DNA of 64,000 nucleotides, from contig NZ_JAFKJN010000023.1 in the NCBI RefSeq assembly GCF_017305915.1, positions 1 to 64,000 on the forward strand, written 5' to 3'. The position numbers were made by a program, and so were the translations under genes. A model generated the notes under the pieces. That model saw only the letters and a list, made by a program, of their open reading frames with translations. It ran no database searches and was not told where the DNA came from. Positions 8,534 through 17,227 of this stretch are shown here, one piece after another. The stretch is from Reyranella sp. (GTDB lineage: Bacteria > Pseudomonadota > Alphaproteobacteria > Reyranellales > Reyranellaceae). Each line of letters begins with the position of its first letter. The first letter of the stretch is position 1.

Positions 8534-9526
8534 TCAGGCCGCCTTGCGCATCGCGCGCGACCGATGCTCCGTCATCCAGCGCCACGCCGTCTCGATCATG
8601 GTGTCGAGGCTCGAATGCTGCGGCGTCCAGCCCAGCGCCTTCTGGGCGGCCGACGGATCGGCGACCAGCACCGGCGGATCGCCGGGACGACGCGCCCCGG
8701 CCTTCACGGCGATGCGGCGCTGGGTGATCTCGCGCGCCCGGGCGATCACCTCCTCGATGCTGCTGCCCTTGCCGGCGCCGAGATTGTAGGCGGCGAACGC
8801 GCCTTCGCGGCAGATGCCGAGCGCCGCGACGTGGGCGTTGGCGAGATCGGTCACATGCACGTAGTCGCGGATGCAGGTGCCGTCCGGCGTGTCGTAGTCG
8901 GTGCCGAACACGGCGATGTGCGGCCGCGTGCCGTAGGCGGCCTGCAGAACCAGCGGGATCAGGTGGGTCTCGGGCTCGTGCTCCTCGCCGGTCTCGCCGT
9001 CGGCGTCGGCGCCGGCGGCATTGAAATAGCGCAGCGCCACGGCGGCGAGGCCGTGCGCCGCGCAGGCGTCGCGCAGCACCTGCTCGCCCATCAGCTTGGT
9101 GCGGCCGTAGGGATTGATCGGGTCCTGGCGCATGCCCTCGACGATCGGCAGCGTGTCCGGCACGCCGTAGGTGGCGCAGCTCGAGGAGAACACCATCTTG
9201 CCCACCCCGGCCGTGCGCATGGTCTCGATCAGGGTCAGCAGGCCGCCGACATTGGTGCGGTAGTAGCGGGTCGGCTCGCGGCTGGACTCGCCGACATAGG
9301 CGAGTGCTGCAAAGTTGATCACCGCCTCGGGCTTGTGGCGGGCCAGCACAGCGCCGAGCGCCTCGGGATCGTTGATGTCGCCCCGCTCGAGCGGGCCCCA
9401 CTTGGCCGCCCAGTCGTGGCCGGTCTGCAGGTTGTCGAACACGACCGGGGTATGGCCCGCCGCGGCCAGCACCTTGCAGGTGTGCGAACCGATGTAGCCG
9501 GCGCCGCCGGCAACCAAGACGCGCAA
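8534..9526 (-). CDS. galE: UDP-glucose 4-epimerase (second GalE paralogue)
   Basis: A 330-residue extended SDR with the NAD loop GGAGYIG (7-13), SSSC around 114-117 and YGRTK (Tyr140/Lys144). It is closely related to the GalE at 2163. The start codon is TTG (coding MRVLVAGG), preceded by a G-rich stretch that can serve as ribosome-binding site. It heads the five-gene operon of glycosyltransferase, carbamoyltransferase and molybdenum hydroxylase, and diverges from the GDP-mannose 3,5-epimerase gene across about 190 bases. Its substrate could be UDP-glucose or another UDP-hexose such as UDP-GlcNAc. Confidence 0.88.
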   Translation of the reverse strand: MRVLVAGGAGYIGSHTCKVLAAAGHTPVVFDNLQTGHDWAAKWGPLERGDINDPEALGAVLARHKPEAVINFAALAYVGESSREPTRYYRTNVGGLLTLIETMRTAGVGKMVFSSSCATYGVPDTLPIVEGMRQDPINPYGRTKLMGEQVLRDACAAHGLAAVALRYFNAAGADADGETGEEHEPETHLIPLVLQAAYGTRPHIAVFGTDYDTPDGTCIRDYVHVTDLANAHVAALGICREGAFAAYNLGAGKGSSIEEVIARAREITQRRIAVKAGARRPGDPPVLVADPSAAQKALGWTPQHSSLDTMIETAWRWMTEHRSRAMRKAA

Positions 9527-9720
9527 GAGACCCCCCGGGAGACGAGCCGAACCTAGGCCAATTCGCGGTGGCTATAGGGGAAGATTCTGACCGAAACCAG
9601 TTACTTTCATCAAAATTGCAAATTTATCCGTGACAAAACCGCCCCGACGGGTTGACGCTTCCGTCCCAAGCGCGCAAACGAGCGCCCCGGGACCCTTAAA
9701 AGTCAAAGGCTTGAGGACAC
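9527..9720. promoter_or_regulatory. Divergent promoter region between galE and GDP-mannose 3,5-epimerase
   Basis: A 194-base gap that must carry promoters for both directions. It contains an unusually A+T-rich patch (about 9596-9640) in an otherwise GC-rich window and a TTGACG hexamer (9652-9657) suitable as a -35 element towards the right-hand gene, though no convincing -10 sits at the proper distance. TTGAGGACAC just before 9721 supplies the ribosome-binding site of the right-hand gene. Confidence 0.45.
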
Positions 9721-10746
9721 ATGTCTAAGGATGATCTCGTCGTCGTGACGGGCGCCGGTGGCTTCATCGGCGGCCATCTGGTCAAGGTTCTGCAGCAGCG
9801 CGGCCACAAGAAGATCCGCGCCGTCGACGTGAAGCCGCTCGCCGAGTGGTACCAGAAGCATCCCGGCGTCGAGAACCAGGTGGGCGACCTCGCCCTGCTC
9901 GAGCCCTGCCGGGCCGCCGCCAAGGGCGCGAAGGTGATCTACAACCTCGCCGCCGACATGGGCGGCATGGGTTTCATCGAGACCCACAAGGCCGAGTGCA
10001 TGCTGTCGGTGCTGGTCAGCACCCACATGCTGGTCGCCGCCAAGGAAGCCGGCACCGAGCGGTTCTTCTATTCGTCCTCGGCCTGCGTCTACAACGGCGA
10101 CAAGCAGACCGACGCCAACGTCACGGCGCTGAAGGAATCGGACGCCTACCCCGCCCTCCCGGAGGACGGCTACGGCTGGGAGAAGCTGTTCAGCGAGCGC
10201 ATGGCGCGCCACTACCGCGAGGATTACGGCATCGCCACTCGCGTCGCCCGCTACCACAACGTCTACGGCCCCGAGGGCACTTATGACGGCGGCCGCGAGA
10301 AGGCGCCGGCCGCGATCTGCCGCAAGGTCATCGCCGCCAAGCTCTCCGGCAAGCACGAGATCGAGATCTGGGGCGACGGCGAGCAGACCCGCTCGTTCAT
10401 GTACATCGACGACTGCACCGAGGGCACGCTCAAGCTCGCGCAGAGCGACATCGTCGAGCCGCTGAACATCGGCTCGGACGAGCTGGTCTCGATCAACCGC
10501 CTGGTCGACATCGTCGAGAAGATTGCCGGCGTGAAGCTCAAGCGCTCCTACAAGCTCGACGCGCCCAAGGGCGTGCGCGGCCGCAACAGCGACAACGCGC
10601 TGATCAAGAAGCTGATGAACTGGGCCCCGTCCATCCGTCTCGAGGACGGCATGGAGAAGACCTACAGGTGGATCCACGACGAGATGACCTCCGGCAAGGT
10701 CTCGGTGGTCAACGCCCTGCCCAAGCAGGCACTCGCCGCTCAGTAG
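9721..10746 (+). CDS. GDP-mannose 3,5-epimerase (plant GME-like)
   Basis: An extended SDR of 341 residues that closely follows plant GDP-mannose 3,5-epimerase. It has the NAD loop GAGGFIG (11-17), NLAADMGGMGFI (75-86), SSSAC with the catalytic-type Cys122, YGWEK (Tyr151/Lys155), GGREKAPAAICRK with Lys194, and GVRGRNSDN near the C-terminus. Cys, Tyr and both Lys of the plant active site are therefore present. The expected products are GDP-L-galactose and/or GDP-L-gulose from GDP-mannose. In plants this feeds ascorbate and cell-wall L-galactose; here the neighbours point to a glycan. The stop TAG lies inside the flanking REP arm. Confidence 0.9.
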   Translation: MSKDDLVVVTGAGGFIGGHLVKVLQQRGHKKIRAVDVKPLAEWYQKHPGVENQVGDLALLEPCRAAAKGAKVIYNLAADMGGMGFIETHKAECMLSVLVSTHMLVAAKEAGTERFFYSSSACVYNGDKQTDANVTALKESDAYPALPEDGYGWEKLFSERMARHYREDYGIATRVARYHNVYGPEGTYDGGREKAPAAICRKVIAAKLSGKHEIEIWGDGEQTRSFMYIDDCTEGTLKLAQSDIVEPLNIGSDELVSINRLVDIVEKIAGVKLKRSYKLDAPKGVRGRNSDNALIKKLMNWAPSIRLEDGMEKTYRWIHDEMTSGKVSVVNALPKQALAAQ

Positions 10747-11370
10747 TCTTATGCTGGGGGCGCGCCACTCCAGTGGCGCGTCATGCCTCCAACCGAGCGC
10801 TGCCGTAAGGCCAAAGTCGAGGCTCTGACACGAGCCCGGCCTTGACCGGATTCTGGTCGATGTACTCTTCGGTCCTGCCGAAGTGCTCTTCGTTCCGGAT
10901 AAACCGGTCCCAATACTCGGTTTGCCAGAACTCGCCGGATCTCCTGAGCAATCCATTCGCCTTCCGAGCAGTGAACCGCTTCCACGAGCCGACGATCGAA
11001 CCAAGCGGATGATTCGGCCGGACGCTGAACAAGACGTGCACGTGGTTCGGCATGATCGTCCACGCATGCAGCCGGTAGCGCGTTCCATCGAACGCAAAGA
11101 AGGCGTCTTCGACAAGGCGTGCGATTGGCTCCGACCTCAGCCAGCACGCGCCCCAGCCATGGTCCAGTATTTCATGACGCAGAGCTTCGGAACACTCAGT
11201 GTCCTGCAGCCGCGCCAATGCGGCAGCCGGTAGACTGTCGACCAGCCGGAACGTGACGAACTGGATGACATCCTGGGAATCGAAATGCGGCAGGTAGTTG
11301 CGGGAATGCCACCCTTTGTGGGTCATTGGCCCATAACGCGCCACTGGAGTGGCGCGCCCCCAGCGCAAGA

Positions 11371-11373
<3 letters not shown>
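10744..11373. mobile_element. REP-flanked RAYT unit with inverted terminal arms
   Basis: Two 38-base inverted arms (10744-10781 and 11336-11373) enclose a single transposase gene. They are identical except for two adjacent bases. Each arm starts TAGTCTT, continues with GCTGGGGG and ends in a palindrome built from CGCGCCACT and AGTGGCGCG. The outer three bases of each arm are the stop codons of the flanking genes. The element sits between two convergent genes. No target-site duplication outside the arms is visible. Confidence 0.85.
10781..11326 (-). CDS. REP-associated tyrosine transposase (RAYT, Y1 family)
   Basis: A 181-residue single-domain Y1 (HUH) nuclease thought to mobilise REP sequences. 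The HUH pair is in MPNHVHVLF (His95 and His97) and the catalytic tyrosine in EEYIDQNPVKAGLV (Tyr155), the standard RAYT arrangement; the WQTEYWDRFIR motif is also typical. It is full length and appears intact. The start ATG lies ten bases inside the right REP arm, and the stop codon shares its last base with the left arm. Such genes are usually single-copy and linked to the REP family they act on. Confidence 0.93.
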   Translation of the reverse strand: MTHKGWHSRNYLPHFDSQDVIQFVTFRLVDSLPAAALARLQDTECSEALRHEILDHGWGACWLRSEPIARLVEDAFFAFDGTRYRLHAWTIMPNHVHVLFSVRPNHPLGSIVGSWKRFTARKANGLLRRSGEFWQTEYWDRFIRNEEHFGRTEEYIDQNPVKAGLVSEPRLWPYGSARLEA

Positions 11374-12345
<972 letters not shown>

Positions 12346-12430
12346 ATTCCCCCTTCGGACGTCGCCTCTTGAACTTTCCCCACGCAGCGTCGGACACTAC
12401 ACGCCAAAGACATCAGGGGAAACTCACAGG

Positions 12431-13987
12431 ATGGCCATCGAGATTGCGGGCCTTGCAGACATCGTGCGTCGACACGGCGGCCAGCAGCCGGACACGCCGG
12501 CCATCGTCTACGAAGGCCGCAAGACCTCCTACGCCGCCCTCGACCGAACCGCGAGCCAGGTCGCCAATGCGCTGATCGCGTCAGGCATCGCGCCGCAGAC
12601 CCGCGTCGCCCATCTCGACAAGTCGAGCGATCTCTCCTTCGAATTGCTGTTCGGCGTCGCCAAGGCCAATGCGGTGATGGTGTCGGTCAACTGGCGGCTC
12701 GCCCCGCCCGAGATGCTGCACATCGTCAACGACGCCGAGGCCGAGATCCTGTTCGTCGGCGAGGAATACTTCCCGGTGATCGAGCAGATCCGCGACAAAC
12801 TCACGAGGGTGCGAAAGATCGTGGCCTTCGGCCCGCACGCCGAATGGGAGTCGTTCGAGGCGTGGCGCGACCGCCAGCCGGCGACCGACCCGCACCTGCC
12901 GACCAGGCCGACCGATACGGCGGTGCAGTTCTATACCAGCGGCACCACCGGCCTGCCGAAGGGCGCCGAGCTCACCAATGCCAACTTCGGCGCGCTGCTG
13001 CCGTCGTGGACCGCGACCTGGCTGCTCGGCCCGGGCGTGCCCAACCTGGTCTGCCTGCCGATGTTCCATATCGGTGGCGCCGGCTGGGGCATCGCCGGGC
13101 TGTTCGCCGGCGCCACCAACCACGTGGTGCGCGAGTTCGTGCCGGCGCAGATCCTCGAGATCATCCAGCGCGAGCGCCTGCAGGTCATGCTGCTGGTGCC
13201 GGCGATGGTGCTGTTCCTCTTGCAGGCGCCGCAGATCCGCGAGACCGACCTCGGGAGCCTGCGCCTGATCGTCTATGGCGCGGCACCGATGCCGGTCGAG
13301 CTGCTCAAGCAGGCGATGGCGGTCTTCCCCTGCGGCTTCCAGCAGGTCTACGGCCTCACCGAGACCACCGGCGCGATCACCCTGTTGCCGGCCGAGGACC
13401 ATGATCCCAGCGACGCGAAGAAACTGCTGTCCTGCGGTTACGCCCAGAAGGGCGTCGAGCTGCGCATCGTCGGCGACGACGGCACCGACAGGCCGACCGG
13501 TGAGGTCGGCGAGATCGCGGTGCGCTCGGCCCAGGTGATGCGCGGCTACTGGAAGCTGCCCGACGCGACGGCGCGGGCGATCCAGGGCGACTGGTTCCTG
13601 ACCGGCGACGCGGGCTACCTCGACGCCAAGGGCTACCTCTACATCTACGACCGCGTGAAGGACATGATCGTGTCGGGCGGCGAGAACATCTATCCGGCCG
13701 AGGTCGAGAGCGCGCTGTTCGGCCATCCCGCCGTCGCCGACGTGGCGGTGATCGGCGTGCCCGATGAGCGCTGGGGCGAAGCCGTGAAGGCGGTCGTCGT
13801 CCGCAAGCCCGGCGCCGAGGTCACGCCGGCCGAGCTGGTCGGCTGGGCGCGCGAGCGCATCGCCGGCTACAAGCTGCCCAAGTCGGTCGACTTCGTCGAC
13901 GTCCTGCCGCGCAACCCGACCGGCAAGATCCTGAAGCGCGAGCTGCGCAAGCCCTACTGGGGCACGCGCGAGCGCCAGGTGAACTGA
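12431..13987 (+). CDS. AMP-dependent fatty acyl/aryl-CoA ligase
   Basis: An ANL-superfamily enzyme (518 residues) that activates a carboxylic acid through an acyl-adenylate to its CoA thioester. The P-loop is YTSGTTGLPKGAEL (158-171), the adenine-binding motif is QVYGLTETTGA, the hinge region has TGDAGYLD and YIYDRVKDM, and the catalytic C-terminal Lys is in PRNPTGKILKREL. These indicate a medium/long-chain acyl-CoA synthetase. ATG at 12431 follows CAGG and gives the usual N-terminus; further upstream is the UXS promoter. The substrate is unknown. Confidence 0.88.
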   Translation: MAIEIAGLADIVRRHGGQQPDTPAIVYEGRKTSYAALDRTASQVANALIASGIAPQTRVAHLDKSSDLSFELLFGVAKANAVMVSVNWRLAPPEMLHIVNDAEAEILFVGEEYFPVIEQIRDKLTRVRKIVAFGPHAEWESFEAWRDRQPATDPHLPTRPTDTAVQFYTSGTTGLPKGAELTNANFGALLPSWTATWLLGPGVPNLVCLPMFHIGGAGWGIAGLFAGATNHVVREFVPAQILEIIQRERLQVMLLVPAMVLFLLQAPQIRETDLGSLRLIVYGAAPMPVELLKQAMAVFPCGFQQVYGLTETTGAITLLPAEDHDPSDAKKLLSCGYAQKGVELRIVGDDGTDRPTGEVGEIAVRSAQVMRGYWKLPDATARAIQGDWFLTGDAGYLDAKGYLYIYDRVKDMIVSGGENIYPAEVESALFGHPAVADVAVIGVPDERWGEAVKAVVVRKPGAEVTPAELVGWARERIAGYKLPKSVDFVDVLPRNPTGKILKRELRKPYWGTRERQVN

Positions 13988-13990
13988 CCG

Positions 13991-14025
13991 CAAAGAAAAC
14001 CGGCGACTCTTCGCGGAGCCGCCGG
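13991..14025 (-). terminator. Probable intrinsic terminator for the Trp/Asn-rich protein gene
   Basis: Read on the minus strand, a stem CCGGCG/CGCCGG with an inner GC-rich loop is followed by TTTTCTTTG. It lies in the 64-base convergent gap after the minus-strand gene ending at 14052 and could stop transcription from that side. Confidence 0.5.
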
Positions 14026-14051
14026 GCCTCAGTTTCACACGAGAGGAGATC

Positions 14052-15026
14052 TTAGCGATGGCTGCTGCCGAAGCTGCGGCCGCCGCCGGAGCTGCGCGCG
14101 CCCGTGTTGCTGGCGGTGTAGTTGCTGGAGCTGCGCGTGTTCGTCGTGGTCGTGGCGGTGTAGCTCGCGGGGCGGGTTTGGCCGCCCCAGTTGCCCCACG
14201 AATGCGTGCCGGTATTGCTCGCCACGTTCGTGCCGCCGGTCGTGCCGGTGGCGGGCGTCGTGCCGGGAGCCGTCGTGCCGCCGCCGTTCCAGCCGCCGCC
14301 GTTCCCGCCGCCATTGTGGTTCCAGCCGTTGCCGGCGGTCGTCGTACCGGTGCCGCTGCCGTTATGGGTCCAGCCATCGTTGCCGTTCTGGCCGCCGGCA
14401 TGGTTCCAGCCAGTGTTGCCGTTCTGGTTCCAGCCGCCGTTGTGAGTCCAGCCGTTCGACGCGGTGTTGTCGCCGCGGTTCCAGCCGTTGTGGTCGCGAC
14501 CCTGATTCCAGGTGCCGTTGTTGTGGTCGCGGGCCCAGTCGCGACGATCCTCGCGACGATCGTCCCGCGCCTCGCGGCGATCCTCGCGACGGTCGGCCCA
14601 CGCCTCACGGCGATCCTCGCGACGGTCGCTCCACGCCTCGCGACGGTCCTCTCGACGATCACCCCAGCCGTTGCGGCCCCAGCCGTCGCGGTCGCCCATG
14701 CGGCCGTCGCCGTCATGGCGCTCGCGGTAGATCTGCCTGCCCTCTCGATCGAGCATGTTGTCCAGCCGCTGCCGCTCATACGGCGAGACGCCTCCGTCCG
14801 AGCGGGCGTTCCGTTCGTAGCGCTCGATGCGCCGCTCGCCCTGCTCGAGGCGGCGCGCCTCGCTGGGGCTGAGCGAGCCGTCGCGTATGCCGTCGCGAAT
14901 GCGCTGCTGCTGTTCGGCCTCGCGCTGGTCGATGCTCCACATCGACTGCGCGGAGGCCCCGCCGGCGCCGGCGAGCAGGCCGCCCGCCGTCAGTACGGCG
15001 TAGGGGATGAGGCGAAGTTTGGGCAT
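14052..15026 (-). CDS. Secreted low-complexity Arg/Asp-, Trp/Asn/Gly-rich protein
   Basis: A 324-residue protein of unknown function. It has a clear signal peptide (about 1-26, cleaved near ASA-QS). Residues 30-105 form a charged helical segment with the repeating pattern seen in some proteobacterial periplasmic proteins (SLSPSEARRLEQGE, then SDGGVSPYERQRLDNML). Residues 120-170 are repeats of DRREDRREAW type. The remainder is a tandem series of GWNHNGG, GWTHNGG and related units ending in a Ser/Thr/Asn-rich tail. There are almost no Cys. The modular N-terminus recalls RcnB-like periplasmic proteins, but no RcnB C-terminal domain is visible. The codon bias is normal, so this is not a shadow frame. 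Confidence 0.75.
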   Translation of the reverse strand: MPKLRLIPYAVLTAGGLLAGAGGASAQSMWSIDQREAEQQQRIRDGIRDGSLSPSEARRLEQGERRIERYERNARSDGGVSPYERQRLDNMLDREGRQIYRERHDGDGRMGDRDGWGRNGWGDRREDRREAWSDRREDRREAWADRREDRREARDDRREDRRDWARDHNNGTWNQGRDHNGWNRGDNTASNGWTHNGGWNQNGNTGWNHAGGQNGNDGWTHNGSGTGTTTAGNGWNHNGGGNGGGWNGGGTTAPGTTPATGTTGGTNVASNTGTHSWGNWGGQTRPASYTATTTTNTRSSSNYTASNTGARSSGGGRSFGSSHR

Positions 15027-15167
15027 TCATTGTCCTCTGGGCGTGTATCGACGGATCACCCGTCTTGAGATTCGCTACGCCCATCTCTCTCCAAACATCC
15101 CTCGAAAAATCGTGAGCACAGCGCTAGAACCTTCACGTCCCTGAAAGGTCACAACGCCGCCACGCCG

Positions 15168-16232
15168 ATGTCCGAATTGCCCGAGAACCTCACTCCCGTC
15201 CGCGCCGCCCACGTCTTCGACGAAGCACGCCTCGCCGACTACATGAAGGCGAATGTCGAAGGCTTCCGTGCGCCCCTGCGCGTCCTCCAATTCGAAGGCG
15301 GACAGAGCAATCCGACGTTCCACCTGACGGACGCCGGCGGCCGCATGTACGTGCTGCGCAAGAAGCCGCCGGGCAAGCTGCTGCCGTCGGCACACCAGGT
15401 CGATCGCGAGTACCGCGTGATCAAGGCGCTGTCGGACCATTCCGACGTGCCGGTGCCGAAGCCCTATGCGCTGTGCCAGGACGACGCGGTGATCGGCACC
15501 GCCTTCTACATCATGGAATTCCTGCCGGGCCGCATCCTCGCCGATCCGAAGATGCCCGGCATCTCGCCGGCCGACCGCGGCAAGATCTTCGATTCGATGA
15601 ACGACGTCCTCGCGCGCATCCACAACGTCGACTACAAGGCCGCCGGCCTCGGCGACTACGGCCGCGAGGGCCAGTACATCCAGCGCCAGATCGCGCGCTG
15701 GTCGAGCCAGTACGATCTTTCCCGCACGCACGACATCGCGGCGATGGAGAACCTCAAGAGCTGGTTGCCGGCGCACATCCCGCCGGGCGACGAGACGCGG
15801 ATCAACCACGGTGACTACCGGCTGGGCAACACCATCGTGCATCCGACCGAGCCGCGCGTCATCGCGGTGCTCGACTGGGAGCTGTCGACGCTCGGCCATC
15901 CGCTGGCCGACCTCGGCTACAACTGCATGATCTGGCATTTCGGCGAAGGCTTCGGCGCGTCCGAGGGCTATGCCGGCATGGACCTCGCGGGGTTCGGCAT
16001 CCCGAGCGAGAAGGACTACGTCGCGGCCTACGCGCGGCGCACCGGCCGCCAGGAGATTGCCGACTGGGACTTCTACGTCGCCTTCTCGCTGTTCCGCCTC
16101 GCCGCCATCGTGCAGGGCGTCTACAAGCGCGGCCTCGACGGCAACGCCTCGTCGGAGACGGCGAAGGGCTACGGCGACCGCGCCCGCGTGCTGGCCGAGC
16201 TCGGCTGGTCCCTGGTGAAAGCAAGAGCGTAA
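15168..16232 (+). CDS. Aminoglycoside phosphotransferase-fold kinase, ACAD10/11-like
   Basis: A 354-residue APH/choline-kinase-fold protein. The nucleotide-binding start is FEGGQSNPTFHL (42-53) with RKKPPGKLLPSAH after it; the catalytic loop is HGDYRLGN (214-221) and the metal-binding Asp is in VLDWELSTLG (Asp236). This subfamily is related to the kinase domain of mammalian ACAD10/11, which phosphorylates 4-hydroxyacyl-CoAs, and commonly occurs with acyl-CoA dehydrogenases; real antibiotic resistance is unlikely. Its TAA stop abuts a REP-like palindrome. The gene is transcribed away from the secreted low-complexity protein across a 141-base gap. Confidence 0.85.
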   Translation: MSELPENLTPVRAAHVFDEARLADYMKANVEGFRAPLRVLQFEGGQSNPTFHLTDAGGRMYVLRKKPPGKLLPSAHQVDREYRVIKALSDHSDVPVPKPYALCQDDAVIGTAFYIMEFLPGRILADPKMPGISPADRGKIFDSMNDVLARIHNVDYKAAGLGDYGREGQYIQRQIARWSSQYDLSRTHDIAAMENLKSWLPAHIPPGDETRINHGDYRLGNTIVHPTEPRVIAVLDWELSTLGHPLADLGYNCMIWHFGEGFGASEGYAGMDLAGFGIPSEKDYVAAYARRTGRQEIADWDFYVAFSLFRLAAIVQGVYKRGLDGNASSETAKGYGDRARVLAELGWSLVKARA

Positions 16233-16308
16233 GTCTTGCCGGACCGCGGACCTCCAGGTCCGCCTCACGATCATGAGCGGACCTGGAGGTCCGCGGTCCG
16301 GGAAGACT
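16232..16308. repeat. REP-like inverted pair bounded by AGTCTT
   Basis: Two inverted arms face each other around a short spacer: AGTCTT-GC-CGGAC followed by a palindrome of GCGGACCT and AGGTCCGC, and the mirror image ending AAGACT. The outer motif AGTCTT and the palindrome layout with a central CC match the arms of the RAYT unit at 10744-11373, although the stem sequence differs. It lies between two convergent genes, and its right edge supplies the TAG of the minus-strand gene ending at 16307. Confidence 0.75.
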
Positions 16309-16486
16309 AGACGACGTGCCGGGTGCGGCCGCGGCGTTCGGCGGGCGGCGGGGTCGGGCCGGAGGGTGCGCCGACACCGGGTTCGGGCCCCGCGCGGAAG
16401 GTGTTGTGCTCGAGATAGGCGCCGACGCCGAAGGTGATCAGCAGGGCGGTCGCGACCAGGGCGACGGTGAGGAACAGCTCGCGCAT
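16307..16486 (-). CDS. Small single-pass membrane protein
   Basis: A 59-residue protein with one hydrophobic helix (about 4-26, LFLTVALVATALLITFGVGA) and a Pro/Arg-rich tail. It starts five bases after the stop of the PqiC-like lipoprotein gene, so it is the last gene of the Mla/Mce-type operon and may be an accessory of it. I recognise no family. The stop TAG is part of the AGTCTT motif of the adjoining repeat, so the C-terminal end may have been set by that element. Confidence 0.55.
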   Translation of the reverse strand: MRELFLTVALVATALLITFGVGAYLEHNTFRAGPEPGVGAPSGPTPPPAERRGRTRHVV

Positions 16487-16491
16487 TGTCC

Positions 16492-17217
16492 CTACTCGTC
16501 GGTCAGCGGCACCATCGACGCGTCGTTGCCCTTGGGGCAATTGGCGCTGTCGAGGAAAGCGTTGGCCGGGTTGCGGTAGCGGGCGATGTCGTACGGCGTC
16601 TCGTCGTTCGGCGGCCGGGGCGGCGCAGCGGCGAGAGTCCAGGCGACCAGCCGCTTCATGACGCTGCCCAGCGCTTGGTCGAACGCCTCGACCACCTTCG
16701 GCACCTTGTCGGCGCGGGCGCGCACGCAGCGCTCGAAGGTGCCGACGCCGACGATCTGCCGGTCGGGCATGCGCACCAGCTTGGCGACGATGCGGACGTG
16801 GGCAATCGGCATGCCGCCATAGAAGTACATCGCCTCGAAATTGCGCAGGTCCGACTGCAGCACGTAGTTGGCCCGCAGGCCGATCGATTCGCGCGCCACG
16901 GCGATGATCTTGTGGCTGTTCTCGAACGAATCGACGATCCGCGTCTGCACCATCAGCGGCGTGCGGTCGGTCCAGGCCGTCTTGGCGTAGTAGTCCGACG
17001 AGGTCGGCGACTGGGCGATGGCGATGCGGCTGGTGTTGAGGTTGGCCGACGCGTTCGGCGCCTCGACAGCGAGCTGCCAGAACACCGACGGCATGTCGGC
17101 GTCGAAGGTGCTCTTGGGCGTGATGGTATAGAGGTCGGTCGGTTCCTCGGCCGCCTTGATCAGCTCGCAGCCGCCGAGCAGCAGGGCGGCCGCGAGGGCG
17201 GCCCACTTCATGTGCAT
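16492..17217 (-). CDS. ABC-type transport auxiliary lipoprotein, PqiC/DUF330-like
   Basis: An outer-membrane lipoprotein partner of an Mce/Mla-type lipid transporter. The start MHMKWAALAAALLLGGC contains a lipobox (LGGC, lipidated Cys at residue 17 if the first ATG is used; another ATG is two codons in). The mature part begins with DLYTITPKSTF, the usual PqiC-like opening, and includes DRTPLMVQTRIVDSFEN and VVEAFDQALGSVMKRLVAW, with the final helix typical of the fold. It follows the MlaD-like gene by 10 bases. The family is believed to help move phospholipid between the membranes. Confidence 0.85.
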   Translation of the reverse strand: MHMKWAALAAALLLGGCELIKAAEEPTDLYTITPKSTFDADMPSVFWQLAVEAPNASANLNTSRIAIAQSPTSSDYYAKTAWTDRTPLMVQTRIVDSFENSHKIIAVARESIGLRANYVLQSDLRNFEAMYFYGGMPIAHVRIVAKLVRMPDRQIVGVGTFERCVRARADKVPKVVEAFDQALGSVMKRLVAWTLAAAPPRPPNDETPYDIARYRNPANAFLDSANCPKGNDASMVPLTDE

Positions 17218-17227
17218 GGGCGAAAAT

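Noticed and set aside
15168-16232. Antibiotic resistance gene (aminoglycoside phosphotransferase)
   Set aside because: The subfamily is of the ACAD10/11 kinase type, common in lipid-degrading bacteria, and the context gives no hint of resistance.
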